From JASHPR01 sp963795055 (GTDB taxonomy: Bacteria; Actinomycetota; Actinomycetes; Streptosporangiales; Streptosporangiaceae): a DNA stretch of 64,000 nucleotides. A program made the translations under genes and the position numbers. Below the pieces are notes generated by a model that was not told where the DNA came from, made no database searches, and worked only from the letters and a program-made list of their open reading frames with translations. This document shows positions 8,161-19,355 of the stretch, in pieces. Position 1 is the stretch's first letter. Every line of letters starts with the position of its first letter. The stretch spans positions 1 through 64,000 of the forward strand of contig CAWCGJ010000041.1 in NCBI GenBank assembly GCA_963795055.1, in the 5' to 3' direction.

Positions 8161-8266
8161 GGGCGGCCCAGCGATGAGCATCAGACGGAACCGTAGAGCA
8201 TCGGCGGAATCACGGGGCCTGGCCAGGCTCGCGACAGGACCAGACGGATCCTTGGAAGGGGCGGAC

Positions 8267-11200
8267 ATGACCGAGACGACGGCTAGCGGGGCGGCGCAGG
8301 ACGGCAAGGGGGCACGTCAGGGGCTCACCGTCCGCCGCATCTACACCCGTGAGGGCGTTCATCCCTATGACGAGGTCACCTGGGAGCGTCGCGACGTCGT
8401 CATGACCAACTGGCGGGACGGCACGGTCAACTTCGAGCAGAAGGGCGTGGAGTTCCCTGACTTCTGGTCGGTCAACGCCGCCAACATCGTCACCACCAAG
8501 TACTTCCGCGGCGCGGTGGGCACGCCGCCGCGGGAATGGAGCCTGAAGCAGCTCGTCGACCGGGTCGTCGGTACCTATGTGACGGCCGGGCGGGAGCACG
8601 GCTACTTCGCCTCCGAGGCCGACGCCGAGATCTTTTCCCACGAGCTCTGCTACGCGCTCATCCACCAGGTCTTCAGCTTCAACTCGCCGGTCTGGTTCAA
8701 CGTCGGGACCTCGTCGCCGCAGCAGGTGTCGGCCTGCCAGCCTTACGACGCCCTGGTCAGCACGACGAACGGCCCGGTACCGATCGGCGAGCTGGTCGAG
8801 GGTAACGCGGTGGGGGCCAAGGTGCACGATGCTCATGGCACCACCCGGATCGTCGCGGTCAAGGCCAATGGCGTGAAGGACGTGCTGCGGGTGCACACCT
8901 CGAGCGGGCAGTCGCTGGACGTCACCGAGGATCACCTGGTCTGGCGCGCGGTCGACCTGGTCGTCGGCGAGTTCACCGTGGCCGGCTTCCTCCGCGTCGG
9001 CGACCAGCTCCTGGACGTGACGCCCGACGTCGGCGGCACGGACCGCAGCCTGACCCAGGTCAGCAAGATCGAGCGCCTCGGCCCGATGGAGGTCTTCGAC
9101 ATCCAGACCGAGAGCGGCGAGTACCTGTCCGGCAGCTCCGCCGGGCTGCGCGTGCACAACTGCTTCATCCTGGCCGTCGACGACACCATGGACTCGATCC
9201 TGGAGTGGTACCGGGAAGAGGGCCTGATCTTCAAGGGCGGCTCGGGTTCCGGGGTCAACCTGTCCCGGATCCGGTCGAGCAAGGAACTGCTCTCCTCGGG
9301 CGGCACCGCCAGCGGCCCGGTCTCGTTCATGCGCGGCGCCGACGCCTCGGCCGGGACGATCAAGTCGGGCGGCGCCACCCGCCGCGCAGCCAAGATGGTG
9401 GTCCTCGACGTCGACCATCCCGACGTCGAGGAGTTCATCGTGACCAAGGCCCGCGAGGAGGACAAGATTCGGGTCCTGCGCGACGCGGGCTTCGACATGG
9501 ACCTGGGCGGCAAGGACATCGTCAGCGTCCAGTACCAGAACGCCAACAACTCGGTGCGGGTCAGCGACGAGTTCATGCGCGCCGTCGAGCAGGGCGGGAA
9601 ATTCGACCTGGCTGCCCGCCGGACCGGTGAGGTCGTGGAGACCGTCAACGCGAAGGATCTGTTCCGGAAGATGGCTCAGGCCGCCTGGGAATGCGCCGAC
9701 CCGGGCATCCAGTACGACAGCACGATCAACGACTGGCACACCTGCCCGGAATCCGGACGGATCACCGCTAGTAACCCTTGCAGCGAGTATCTGCATTTGG
9801 ATAACTCGTCCTGCAACCTGGCCAGTATCAATTTGCTGAAGTTCCTGCGAGACGATGACACCTTCGATGTCGAGCGGTTTCAGCAGGTCACCGAGCTCAT
9901 CATCACGGCGATGGACATCTCGATCTGCTTCGCGGATTTCCCGACCGAAAAGATAACGGCCATTACCCGGGCCTACCGGCAGCTCGGCATCGGCTACGCC
10001 AACCTCGGCGCGCTGCTGATGGCGACCGGGCACGCCTACGATTCTGAAGGCGGGCGGGCCATCGCGGCCGCCATCACCTCGCTGATGACCGGGACGGCCT
10101 ACCGGCGCTCCGCCGAACTGGCCGCGGTGGTGGGGCCCTACGACGGGTACGCCCGCAACGCGGCGGCGCACAAGCGCGTGATGGGCAAGCACGCCGCGGC
10201 CAGCGCCGAGATCAACGCCCTGGGCGGGATGGACGAGCCCATCATCGCTGCCGCCAGCAGGGCCTGGAATGAATGCCTGGAAATAGGCGAGAAGAATGGC
10301 TACAGAAATGCCCAGGCGAGCCTACTCGCGCCGACCGGCACTATAGGCTTGATGATGGACTGTGACACCACTGGAGTAGAACCGGATCTGGCGCTGGTTA
10401 AATTCAAGAAGCTAGTCGGCGGCGGTTCTATGCAAATTGTCAATCAGACGGTGCCGCGGGCCCTGAAGAACCTCGGCTACCAGCCCGAGCAGGCCGAGGC
10501 CATCATCGAGTACATCTCCGAGCACGGCCATGTCGTCGGCGCTCCCGGGCTGCGGCTGGAGCACTACGATGTCTTCGACTGCGCGATGGGCGAGCGGTCG
10601 ATCGGCCCGATGGGCCACGTCCGGATGATGGCCGCCATCCAGCCTGCCCTGTCCGGCGCGATCTCCAAGACGGTCAACCTGCCCGAGAGCGCTACGGTCG
10701 AGGACGTCGAGCAGATCTACTTCGAGGGCTGGAAGCTCGGCTTGAAGGCGCTGGCCATCTACCGCGACAACTGCAAGGTGGGCCAGCCGCTGTCGGCGGC
10801 CAAGAAGAAGCCGGCCGAGGCGGAGGCGGCCGAGCCGGCCCCGACGCATGAGGTCCGCCCGGTGCGCCGCCGGCTGCCCAGGCAGCGGTCGGCCATGGTC
10901 ACGCGGTTCTCGGTGGCGGGCGCGGAGGGGTACATGACCGCCTCCAGCTATCCGGGCGACGGGATCGGCGAGGTCTTCCTCAAGCTCGGCAAGCAGGGCT
11001 CGACCCTGGCCGGGGTGATGGACGCGTTCTCGATCGCGATCTCGGTCGGCCTGCAGTACGGCATCCCGCTGGAGTCGTACGTGGCCAAGTTCACCAACAT
11101 GCGGTTCGACCCGGCCGGGATCACCGACGACCCGGACATCCGGATGGCCAGCTCGGTGATGGACTACATCTTCCGCCGCCTGGCCCTCGACCACCTGTCC

Positions 11201-11539
11201 TACGACCAGCGCTCCGAGCTGGGCATCCTGTCGGTCGAGGAGCGCACCGCGACGCTGGCGGGCGGAGACCCGGCCGCGGCGGCGGAGGAGGTGGACCCGG
11301 ACGAACTGGCCCAGTCGGTCCCGGTGGAACGAGCCCAGTCGCAACCCGAGGTTCAGAAGCCGCCACGGGAGGTCGGCGGCGGAACGTCGCCCGCACCGCA
11401 CAGCTCGACCGAGCTGATCGAGGCCCAGCAGGGGCGCAGCGCCGACGCCCCGCTCTGCCTGAACTGCGGGACCAAGATGCGCCCCGCGGGCAGCTGCTAC
11501 GTCTGCGAGGGCTGCGGCTCCACCAGCGGCTGCAGCTGA
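8267..11539 (+). CDS. nrdJ: B12-dependent class II ribonucleotide reductase with an intein
   Basis: NrdJ reduces ribonucleoside diphosphates or triphosphates to deoxynucleotides using adenosylcobalamin. The precursor is 1090 residues; removing the intein (157-298) leaves 948, normal for actinobacterial NrdJ. Visible motifs are the N-terminal redox cysteine block SAC/FILAVDDTMDSI, split by the intein; NPCSEYLHLDNSSCNLASIN with the thiyl-radical cysteine at about 505 and the partner redox cysteine at about 516; PTGTIGLMMDCDTTGVEPD; and a C-terminal zinc ribbon of the form CLNCGT...CYVCEGCG. The ATG at 8267 follows GGAAGGGG. It is probably cotranscribed with nrdR. Two internal segments (about 9757-9970 and 10264-10445) use many more A/T-ending codons than the rest. 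Confidence 0.95.
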   Translation: MTETTASGAAQDGKGARQGLTVRRIYTREGVHPYDEVTWERRDVVMTNWRDGTVNFEQKGVEFPDFWSVNAANIVTTKYFRGAVGTPPREWSLKQLVDRVVGTYVTAGREHGYFASEADAEIFSHELCYALIHQVFSFNSPVWFNVGTSSPQQVSACQPYDALVSTTNGPVPIGELVEGNAVGAKVHDAHGTTRIVAVKANGVKDVLRVHTSSGQSLDVTEDHLVWRAVDLVVGEFTVAGFLRVGDQLLDVTPDVGGTDRSLTQVSKIERLGPMEVFDIQTESGEYLSGSSAGLRVHNCFILAVDDTMDSILEWYREEGLIFKGGSGSGVNLSRIRSSKELLSSGGTASGPVSFMRGADASAGTIKSGGATRRAAKMVVLDVDHPDVEEFIVTKAREEDKIRVLRDAGFDMDLGGKDIVSVQYQNANNSVRVSDEFMRAVEQGGKFDLAARRTGEVVETVNAKDLFRKMAQAAWECADPGIQYDSTINDWHTCPESGRITASNPCSEYLHLDNSSCNLASINLLKFLRDDDTFDVERFQQVTELIITAMDISICFADFPTEKITAITRAYRQLGIGYANLGALLMATGHAYDSEGGRAIAAAITSLMTGTAYRRSAELAAVVGPYDGYARNAAAHKRVMGKHAAASAEINALGGMDEPIIAAASRAWNECLEIGEKNGYRNAQASLLAPTGTIGLMMDCDTTGVEPDLALVKFKKLVGGGSMQIVNQTVPRALKNLGYQPEQAEAIIEYISEHGHVVGAPGLRLEHYDVFDCAMGERSIGPMGHVRMMAAIQPALSGAISKTVNLPESATVEDVEQIYFEGWKLGLKALAIYRDNCKVGQPLSAAKKKPAEAEAAEPAPTHEVRPVRRRLPRQRSAMVTRFSVAGAEGYMTASSYPGDGIGEVFLKLGKQGSTLAGVMDAFSIAISVGLQYGIPLESYVAKFTNMRFDPAGITDDPDIRMASSVMDYIFRRLALDHLSYDQRSELGILSVEERTATLAGGDPAAAAEEVDPDELAQSVPVERAQSQPEVQKPPREVGGGTSPAPHSSTELIEAQQGRSADAPLCLNCGTKMRPAGSCYVCEGCGSTSGCS
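8735..9160 (+). other. Mini-intein within NrdJ (142 residues)
   Basis: The in-frame insert begins at a cysteine (residue 157 of the precursor) and ends VHN immediately before a cysteine (residue 299), interrupting SAC-FILAVDD. Block A is CQPYDALVSTTNGPVPIGEL, block B is SLDVTEDHLVW with the TxxH catalytic pair, block F is VFDIQTESGEYLSG, and block G is LRVHN followed by Cys. The nucleophile Cys1, block B threonine and histidine, penultimate histidine, terminal asparagine and +1 cysteine are all present, so it should splice. At 142 residues there is no room for a homing endonuclease. Codon use matches the host. Confidence 0.93.
9757..10445 (+). other. Codon-usage mosaic inside nrdJ
   Basis: By hand count, about one codon in five ends in A or T between 9757 and 9990, and about one in three between 10264 and 10445 (for example aga, cta, ata, tta-like choices, gtt, aaa). 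The surrounding nrdJ codons end almost always in G or C. The two patches cover the NPCSE...SSCNL and PTGTIG catalytic blocks. The protein sequence there is normal. Confidence 0.55.
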
Positions 11540-11570
11540 CTCGGGCATCGCCCAAGGGCAAGAGTTTCCA

Positions 11571-11611
11571 GCTCAGGGGGGCGCGGCTAGATGGCCGTGC
11601 CCCTCCTGAGC
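11571..11611. terminator. Bidirectional hairpin between nrdJ and the DinB-like gene
   Basis: GCTCAGGGGGGCGCGGC (11571-11587) pairs imperfectly with GCCGTGCCCCTCCTGAGC (11594-11611) around a six-base loop, with one bulge and G-T pairs. It sits between convergent genes. There is no clear T-run, which is common for actinobacterial terminators. Confidence 0.55.
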
Positions 11612-11615
11612 CCGG

Positions 11616-12119
11616 TCACCGGGTGAGCACGAGCCACTGGCCGCCGTCGATCAGTTCGCGGGCCGTGTCCAGGTGGCCGGCGTGCGTGGCGGTTTCGGTG
11701 ATCACGTGCAGGAGGGTCTTGCGCAGCGGCCGGGGCGGGAAGTTGGTGAAGAAGTCGGGCCACCACTTCGGCATCGCGTCGATCGGCGTCGCGGCGATGA
11801 TCGCGTCGGCCTTGGTTATCTCTTCTCGGTACAGCTCGAGGATCGCGGCGCCCGGTACGTCCGCCGGAACCTGCCATGCCTCGTCCCCCGAGGTCAGTGT
11901 GATCGGCTCGCCCGCGACGGCCCCGCGGAACCAGAACTGCTCGACCTCCAGGGCCAGGTGCCGCACCATGCCCAGGGGCGTCCAGCCCGACGGCAGCACT
12001 GACCGCCGCAGGTCGTCCTCGGAAAGTCCCTCCAGGGCGCCAAGCACGTGCTCGCGCTGTGAGTTCAGCGACGCGACAAGCGCGTCCTTCTCGTCGTCCA
12101 CCACCTCAGGATGACGCAC
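11616..12119 (-). CDS. DinB-family protein (DUF664)
   Basis: The 167-residue protein has the DinB/DUF664 four-helix layout, with metal-ligand histidines in MVRHLALEVEQFWF (about residues 51-64) and in the C-terminal HVITETATHAGHLD (about 137-150). Members include mycothiol- and bacillithiol-dependent enzymes and many uncharacterised actinobacterial proteins; the LPSGWTPLGMVRHL opening is typical of the mycothiol-linked group. Its substrate cannot be inferred. The gene is convergent with nrdJ and divergent from clpP. Confidence 0.85.
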   Translation of the reverse strand: MRHPEVVDDEKDALVASLNSQREHVLGALEGLSEDDLRRSVLPSGWTPLGMVRHLALEVEQFWFRGAVAGEPITLTSGDEAWQVPADVPGAAILELYREEITKADAIIAATPIDAMPKWWPDFFTNFPPRPLRKTLLHVITETATHAGHLDTARELIDGGQWLVLTR

Positions 12120-12178
12120 GGGCCCGCCGGAGGGTCACGCGGGCGCGGATTAGATCGCGGGCCGGCCGCCGGTGTTTC

Positions 12179-12193
12179 TCTGCCGTCGGCAGA
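12179..12193. promoter_or_regulatory. PopR-type operator upstream of clpP
   Basis: TCTGCC-GTC-GGCAGA is a perfect six-base inverted repeat with a three-base spacer, 83 bases before the clpP start. As I recall the Streptomyces PopR literature, the activator of clpP3-clpP4 recognises TTCTGCC-N3-GGCAGAA, which this matches except at the outermost positions. A PopR/ClgR-like gene lies just downstream of the clpP pair. Confidence 0.6.
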
Positions 12194-12275
12194 TTGTCTT
12201 GGCCGGCGCCCCCGGGGCGAACCATGGTGGATGGTGCCGCCGGGTTTCCGGCGCCCGAGGAGAAAGCAGGAGATC

Positions 12276-12893
12276 ATGCCGACTGCCGTGGCCGAACCCG
12301 CAGCGTTCGCCGGGATGCTCGATGACCAGCTGGCCACCCGCCTGTTGTACCAGCGCATCATCGTCCTGGGCACCGAGGTCGACGACCCGGTGGCGAACCG
12401 GCTCTGCGCCCAGCTGCTGCTGCTGTCGGCCGAGGACCCGCGCGGCGACATCAGCCTGTACATCAACTCGCCGGGCGGCTCGGTCACCGCCGGGCTGGCC
12501 ATCTACGACACCATGCAGCTGATCCCCAACGACGTCAGGACGCTGGCCATGGGCCTGGCCGGCAGCATGGGCCAGTTCCTGCTGTGCGCCGGGGCCGCGG
12601 GCAAGCGGTTCAGCCTGCCGCACGCCCAGGTGCTCATGCACCAGGGCTCGGCCGGGTTCGGCGGCACCGCCGCCGACGTCGAGATCTACGCCGAGCAGCT
12701 GGAGCGGACCGGAGCGATGATGACCAGGCTGATCTCGAAGCACACCGGCCAGCCGGAGGAGACGGTGGCCCGCGACAGCCTGCGGGACCGCTGGTTCAGC
12801 GCCGGGGAGGCCCGGGACTACGGGATCATCGACCACATCGTGGAGCGGCTCGACGACGTGCGCCCCGCGTCCAGCAAGACGGCCGGGCTGTGA
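12276..12893 (+). CDS. clpP: ATP-dependent Clp protease proteolytic subunit, ClpP3-like
   Basis: This 205-residue serine protease subunit assembles into the ClpP barrel and degrades unfolded or tagged proteins delivered by Clp ATPases. The nucleophile serine lies in MGLAGSMGQFLL, the catalytic histidine in PHAQVLMHQ and the aspartate in SLRDRWF. SMGQFLL rather than SMAAFLL places it nearer the ClpP1/ClpP3 branch. The ATG at 12276 follows AGGAG; upstream in-frame codons lack similarity. The second clpP starts three bases after this stop, so the two should be cotranscribed and probably form a mixed barrel. The operator-like TCTGCC-N3-GGCAGA lies 83 bases upstream. Confidence 0.93.
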   Translation: MPTAVAEPAAFAGMLDDQLATRLLYQRIIVLGTEVDDPVANRLCAQLLLLSAEDPRGDISLYINSPGGSVTAGLAIYDTMQLIPNDVRTLAMGLAGSMGQFLLCAGAAGKRFSLPHAQVLMHQGSAGFGGTAADVEIYAEQLERTGAMMTRLISKHTGQPEETVARDSLRDRWFSAGEARDYGIIDHIVERLDDVRPASSKTAGL

Positions 12894-12896
12894 CCA

Positions 12897-13516
12897 TGAG
12901 CCAGTACACGATCCCCACCGTGGTCGAGAGGACCGCGGGCGGCGAGCGGGCCTACGACATCTACTCCCGGCTGCTCTCGGAGCGGATCATCTTCCTCGGC
13001 ACCGAGATCGACGACGGCGTCGCCAACGTGGTCATGGCCCAGTTGCTGCACCTCGAATCGGCCAGCCCCGACCTGGAGATCATGCTGTACATCAATTCCC
13101 CGGGCGGCTCGTACAGCGCGCTGACCGCGATCTACGACACGATGAACTTCGTCCAGCCGGACGTCGCCACCGTCTGCATGGGGCAGGCGGCCTCGGCGGC
13201 GGCGGTCCTGCTGGCGGCCGGCGCGCCGGGCAAGCGATCGGTCCTGCGGCACGCCAAGGTACTGCTGCACCAGCCGTCCAGCCAGGCCCGGGGAACCCTG
13301 CCCGACCTGGCCGTCCAGGCTAAGGAGGTGGCCCGGGTCCGGGCCGAGATGGACGAGATCCTCAGCCGGCACACCGGCCACCCGGTGGACAAGATCAGGC
13401 GTGACACCGAGCGGAACATGACCCTCAGCGCGCGCGAAGCCGTGGCCTACGGCCTGGCGGACCAGATCATCACCACGCGCAGCACCGCTCCGGTCGAGCT
13501 GGCCGAGGCTAGCTGA
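12897..13516 (+). CDS. clpP: ATP-dependent Clp protease proteolytic subunit, ClpP2/ClpP4-like
   Basis: This is the second subunit of the pair, about 205 residues from the ATG at 12897, three bases after the stop of the first. The catalytic serine lies in MGQAASAAAVLLAAG and the histidine in LRHAKVLLHQPSSQ. GQAASAAAVLL is diagnostic of the ClpP2/ClpP4 branch. At the position where the family has its aspartate the sequence reads IRRDTERNMTLSAREAVAYGL; the aspartate in RRDTER is likely the third member of the triad. The pair, with its adjacent PopR-like regulator, best matches the inducible clpP3-clpP4 operon of streptomycetes rather than housekeeping clpP1-clpP2. Its 3' end overlaps or abuts the convergent regulator gene. 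Confidence 0.9.
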
Positions 13517-13920
13517 TCACGCGGCCAGCAGGCACTGGGCATCGGCCAGCCCGTGTCCGGCGGCTCGCCACGGCGGCCCGGGATGGGCGCCAGCCGGAGC
13601 ACGGAAACGCGGCCCGCGCGGCGGTCCACCAGATCCTGCCCGACCTCGGCCAGCAGGTCGGACAGCTCGATGTGCAGCGCATCGCAGATGGCGACCAGGA
13701 CCTCTGAGGAGGCCTCCTTGCGCCCGCGCTCCACTTCGGACAGATACGGCATGGAGACCTTGGCGGCCCGGGCCACGTCGGCCAGGGTCCGGCCCTGCTC
13801 CCGCCGGATCCGGCGCAGCACGTTGCCGAGCATCGTCCGCAACAGGGGCCGGGGGGGCCGGGGTAGGGGCCACTGGGGCCGCGGGTCGCGTCCTTCCGGC
13901 CCGATCGTGGTGGGATCCAA
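13447..13920 (-). CDS. XRE-family regulator of clp genes, PopR/ClgR-like, possible frame break near the C-terminus
   Basis: The protein has a single helix-turn-helix (LGNVLRRIRREQGRTLADVARAAKVSMPYLSEVERGRKEASSEVL, about residues 31-75) with the SMPYLSEVERGRKEASS signature of ClgR and PopR. These activate clpP and clpC operons and are themselves degraded by Clp through a C-terminal alanine motif. The start at 13920 is a TTG preceded by GGGAAGGGA. As written, the frame ends at 13447 and overlaps clpP by 70 bases with atypical codons. One frame over, the same strand reads HGLADAQCLLAA and stops at 13517, right after the clpP stop, with normal codons. A single missing base near 13560 would restore a regulator ending in LAA. 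Confidence 0.82.
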   Translation of the reverse strand: MDPTTIGPEGRDPRPQWPLPRPPRPLLRTMLGNVLRRIRREQGRTLADVARAAKVSMPYLSEVERGRKEASSEVLVAICDALHIELSDLLAEVGQDLVDRRAGRVSVLRLAPIPGRRGEPPDTGWPMPSACWPRDQLASASSTGAVLRVVMIWSARP

Positions 13921-14071
13921 CGTCGCCGTCCCTTCCCGGCACCCGCGACGGCTCTGCGCCCGGACGTGCCTGCCGTCACGGTATCCACGACCGCGGCGGC
14001 CGGCCGAGCGCTTTTCGCTGGCAGCGCAAGAGCGGTGCAGCGCTGGGCCGGGGCGGGCCGGGGCGGTGTGA

Positions 14072-15679
14072 TCAGAGCGGATCGATGTCGGTCAGCTCGC
14101 GGTCGATCCGGAGCCAGCGGGTGAGGCCGAGATCGCGCAGGAACGGCACGTCGTGGCTGGCCACGATCAGTGCCCCTGGGTAGGACCGCAGCGCCCCGGC
14201 GAGCTGGCGCACGCTGGCCAGATCGAGGTTGTTGGTCGGTTCGTCCATCAGCAAGAGCTGCGGCGCTGGCTGCGCGAGCAGCAGGGTGGCCAGCGTGGCC
14301 CGGAACAGCTCGCCGCCGGACAGGGTGCCCGCCCGCTGGTCGGCCCGCCGTCCCCGGAACAGGAACCTCGCCAGCTGGGCCCGGATCTGGTTGTCGGTCG
14401 CGGCCGGCGCGGCCCGGGCCACGTTCTGGACCACGGTCAGCTCACGGTCCAGAACGTCCAGCCGCTGCGGCAGGAACCGCGCCGGAACCGCGGCCTTCGC
14501 CTCACCCGAGACCGGCGGGATCTCGCCCACGATCGTGCGCAGCAGCGTGGTCTTCCCCGCCCCGTTCCGGCCGGTCAGCGCGATCCGCTCCGGCCCGCGG
14601 ACGATCAGGTCGGCGCGGGCGCCGTACCGGATCTCCAGGCCGGAGAGCGTGAGCACCCGGCGCCCGGCGGGCACGGACGTCTCCGGCAGGTCGATGCGGA
14701 TCTCGGCGTCGTCGCGCACGGCTTCCTCGGCGGCGGCCAGGCGCTGGGCCGCCTCATCGAGTCGGCCGAGGTGCGTGGCGCGGTCCTTACCCGCGGTGAC
14801 CTGGGCGTGCCGCTTGCGGGCCCCCGCGACGATCGGGGGCAGGCTCCCGCTCTCCTGCACCTTCCGCCCGTACCGGGCCCGGCGGTCGAGCTTGGTCTGG
14901 GCCTCGGTCAGCTCGCGCTTCTGCCGCCGCACGTCGGACTCGGCCGCGCGCACCATGCGCGCGGCGGCCTCCTGCTCCACGGCGACCGCCTCCTCGTAGT
15001 CGGTGAGGTTGCCGCCGTACCAGCGCACCTGCCCGGCCCTCAGGTCGCCGATCTGGTCGACCAGCCCCAGCAGCTCCTGGTCGTGGCTGACGATGACCAT
15101 CGCCGCCTTCCAGGAGCTGACGGCGTCGTACAAGCGGTGGCGCGCGCCGAGGTCGAGGTTGTTCGTCGGCTCGTCCAGGAGCAGCACGCCGGGCCGGCGC
15201 AGGAACTGCGCGGCCAGGCAGAGCAGCACCGCCTCGCCGCCGGAGAGCTCGCCGATCCGCCGGTCCAGCGGCACATGCTCCAGGCCGAGCCGGCCGAGCA
15301 CGGCCCGGGCCCGTTCCTCGACGTCCCAATCGCCGCCGACCAGCGCGAAGTTCTCCTCGCTGGGGTTCCCCGCTTCGATCGCGTTCAGGGCCAGAAGGAC
15401 GGGAGCGATGCCGAGCGCCTCGTCCACGCGGACGCCGGTGGTGAGCGTCAGGTTCTGCGGCACGTAGCCCAGCTCGCCCTCGACCGTGACCGAGCCGCGG
15501 GCCGGCTGGAGCTCGCCGGCGATCAGGCGCAGCAGCGTTGACTTGCCGGACCCGTTGAGGCCGATCAGGCCGGTGCGGCCGGGCCCGATGGCCAGCGAGA
15601 AGTCGGTAAACACCGGCGTGCCGTCCGGCCAGGCGAAGGTCAGGCCGGAGCAGACAACGGCGGGAGGTGGCGTCGGCAT
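14072..15679 (-). CDS. ABC-F family ATPase, ribosome-associated
   Basis: The 535-residue protein has two nucleotide-binding domains and no membrane segments, as in ABC-F proteins acting on ribosomes. Domain 1 has Walker A GLNGSGKST (about residue 41), signature LSGGEA and Walker B LLLDEPTNNLDL. Domain 2 has Walker A GRNGAGKTT, signature LSGGEL and Walker B LLMDEPTNNLDL. The linker between them is long, basic and helical (about residues 215-310), the P-site tRNA interaction motif. Actinobacterial relatives include antibiotic-resistance ABC-F proteins protecting ribosomes from macrolides and lincosamides, but housekeeping members are equally likely. It is a single gene with no resistance or biosynthetic neighbours. 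Confidence 0.88.
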   Translation of the reverse strand: MPTPPPAVVCSGLTFAWPDGTPVFTDFSLAIGPGRTGLIGLNGSGKSTLLRLIAGELQPARGSVTVEGELGYVPQNLTLTTGVRVDEALGIAPVLLALNAIEAGNPSEENFALVGGDWDVEERARAVLGRLGLEHVPLDRRIGELSGGEAVLLCLAAQFLRRPGVLLLDEPTNNLDLGARHRLYDAVSSWKAAMVIVSHDQELLGLVDQIGDLRAGQVRWYGGNLTDYEEAVAVEQEAAARMVRAAESDVRRQKRELTEAQTKLDRRARYGRKVQESGSLPPIVAGARKRHAQVTAGKDRATHLGRLDEAAQRLAAAEEAVRDDAEIRIDLPETSVPAGRRVLTLSGLEIRYGARADLIVRGPERIALTGRNGAGKTTLLRTIVGEIPPVSGEAKAAVPARFLPQRLDVLDRELTVVQNVARAAPAATDNQIRAQLARFLFRGRRADQRAGTLSGGELFRATLATLLLAQPAPQLLLMDEPTNNLDLASVRQLAGALRSYPGALIVASHDVPFLRDLGLTRWLRIDRELTDIDPL

Positions 15680-15765
15680 GCGGGGCTCCTGTCGGGATCT
15701 TCACGTCGCGCCATCGCGGCGGCGCGCGGTATCTCCTGACTCAGCGGAGCAACGGCCTTCTCCCC

Positions 15766-16197
15766 TCAACGGCCACCTGACGCCTCCACCGTATGCCAGC
15801 ACCGGCGAAGGCGGTAGCGAGATTCCGCCGGGCTGGGGTCAGCGGGACGGGGCGGGCGGCCGCTCAGCGCGTCAAAGATGAAGAGGATGGCGCGCACCAG
15901 CGCGTCAAAGATGAAGTAGTTAGGGATCTGGCTGACCTGCGCCCGTTTCCAGGCCAGCCACTTGCCGGACCTCTTCACCGACACCATCCCGTTGCGGGTC
16001 GGCACGTCCTCGATCTCGCTCCACGGCAGCGACTGATCGCCGGCCGTGATGCCGCTCGGGCCTACCGACAGCGGGCCGAACGCGACCGCCTGCCCGGTGT
16101 TGAAGCGCTCGATGGCCTTCGGCAGCTGGGCGCGGGTGACCCTCGTTTCCAGGAGGCGGCCCAGCGGCGGTCCGGGACGTAGGTCCGGCTCGGTCAC
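15766..16197 (-). CDS. DUF6585-like protein, probably truncated
   Basis: The 143-residue protein resembles the C-terminal half of actinobacterial DUF6585 proteins: FNTGQAVAFGPLSVGPSGI, SLPWSEIEDVPTRNGMVSVKRSGKWLAWKRAQVSQIPNYF, then FDAL. The family is usually about twice as long, so the N-terminal half appears to be missing. The C-terminus contains a 33-base duplication, visible in the protein as FIFDALVRAIL followed by FIFDALSG. The fold is likely PH-like; function is unknown. It may be a remnant rather than a working gene. Confidence 0.55.
   Translation of the reverse strand: MTEPDLRPGPPLGRLLETRVTRAQLPKAIERFNTGQAVAFGPLSVGPSGITAGDQSLPWSEIEDVPTRNGMVSVKRSGKWLAWKRAQVSQIPNYFIFDALVRAILFIFDALSGRPPRPADPSPAESRYRLRRCWHTVEASGGR
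15865..15916. repeat. 19-base direct repeat, 33-base period
   Basis: CAGCGCGTCAAAGATGAAG occurs at 15865-15883 and again at 15898-15916. The 33-base period is 11 codons, so the duplication keeps the reading frame of the DUF6585-like gene. Confidence 0.85.
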
Positions 16198-16245
16198 GTG
16201 TCATGGGTTTAACGGTCATGATAGGAGTTTTCGGGCTTTAACCGG

Positions 16246-19344
<3,099 letters not shown>

Positions 19345-19355
19345 GACCACGCCGG

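Noticed and set aside
8735..9160. Homing endonuclease in the intein
   Set aside because: Only about 60 residues lie between blocks B and F, too few for LAGLIDADG or HNH domains.
8210..10192. 660-codon frame antisense to nrdJ
   Set aside because: nrdJ has full family motifs and a ribosome-binding site; the opposite frame is a shadow.
15865..15916. CRISPR-like repeat
   Set aside because: Only two copies, spaced by 14 bases, inside a gene.
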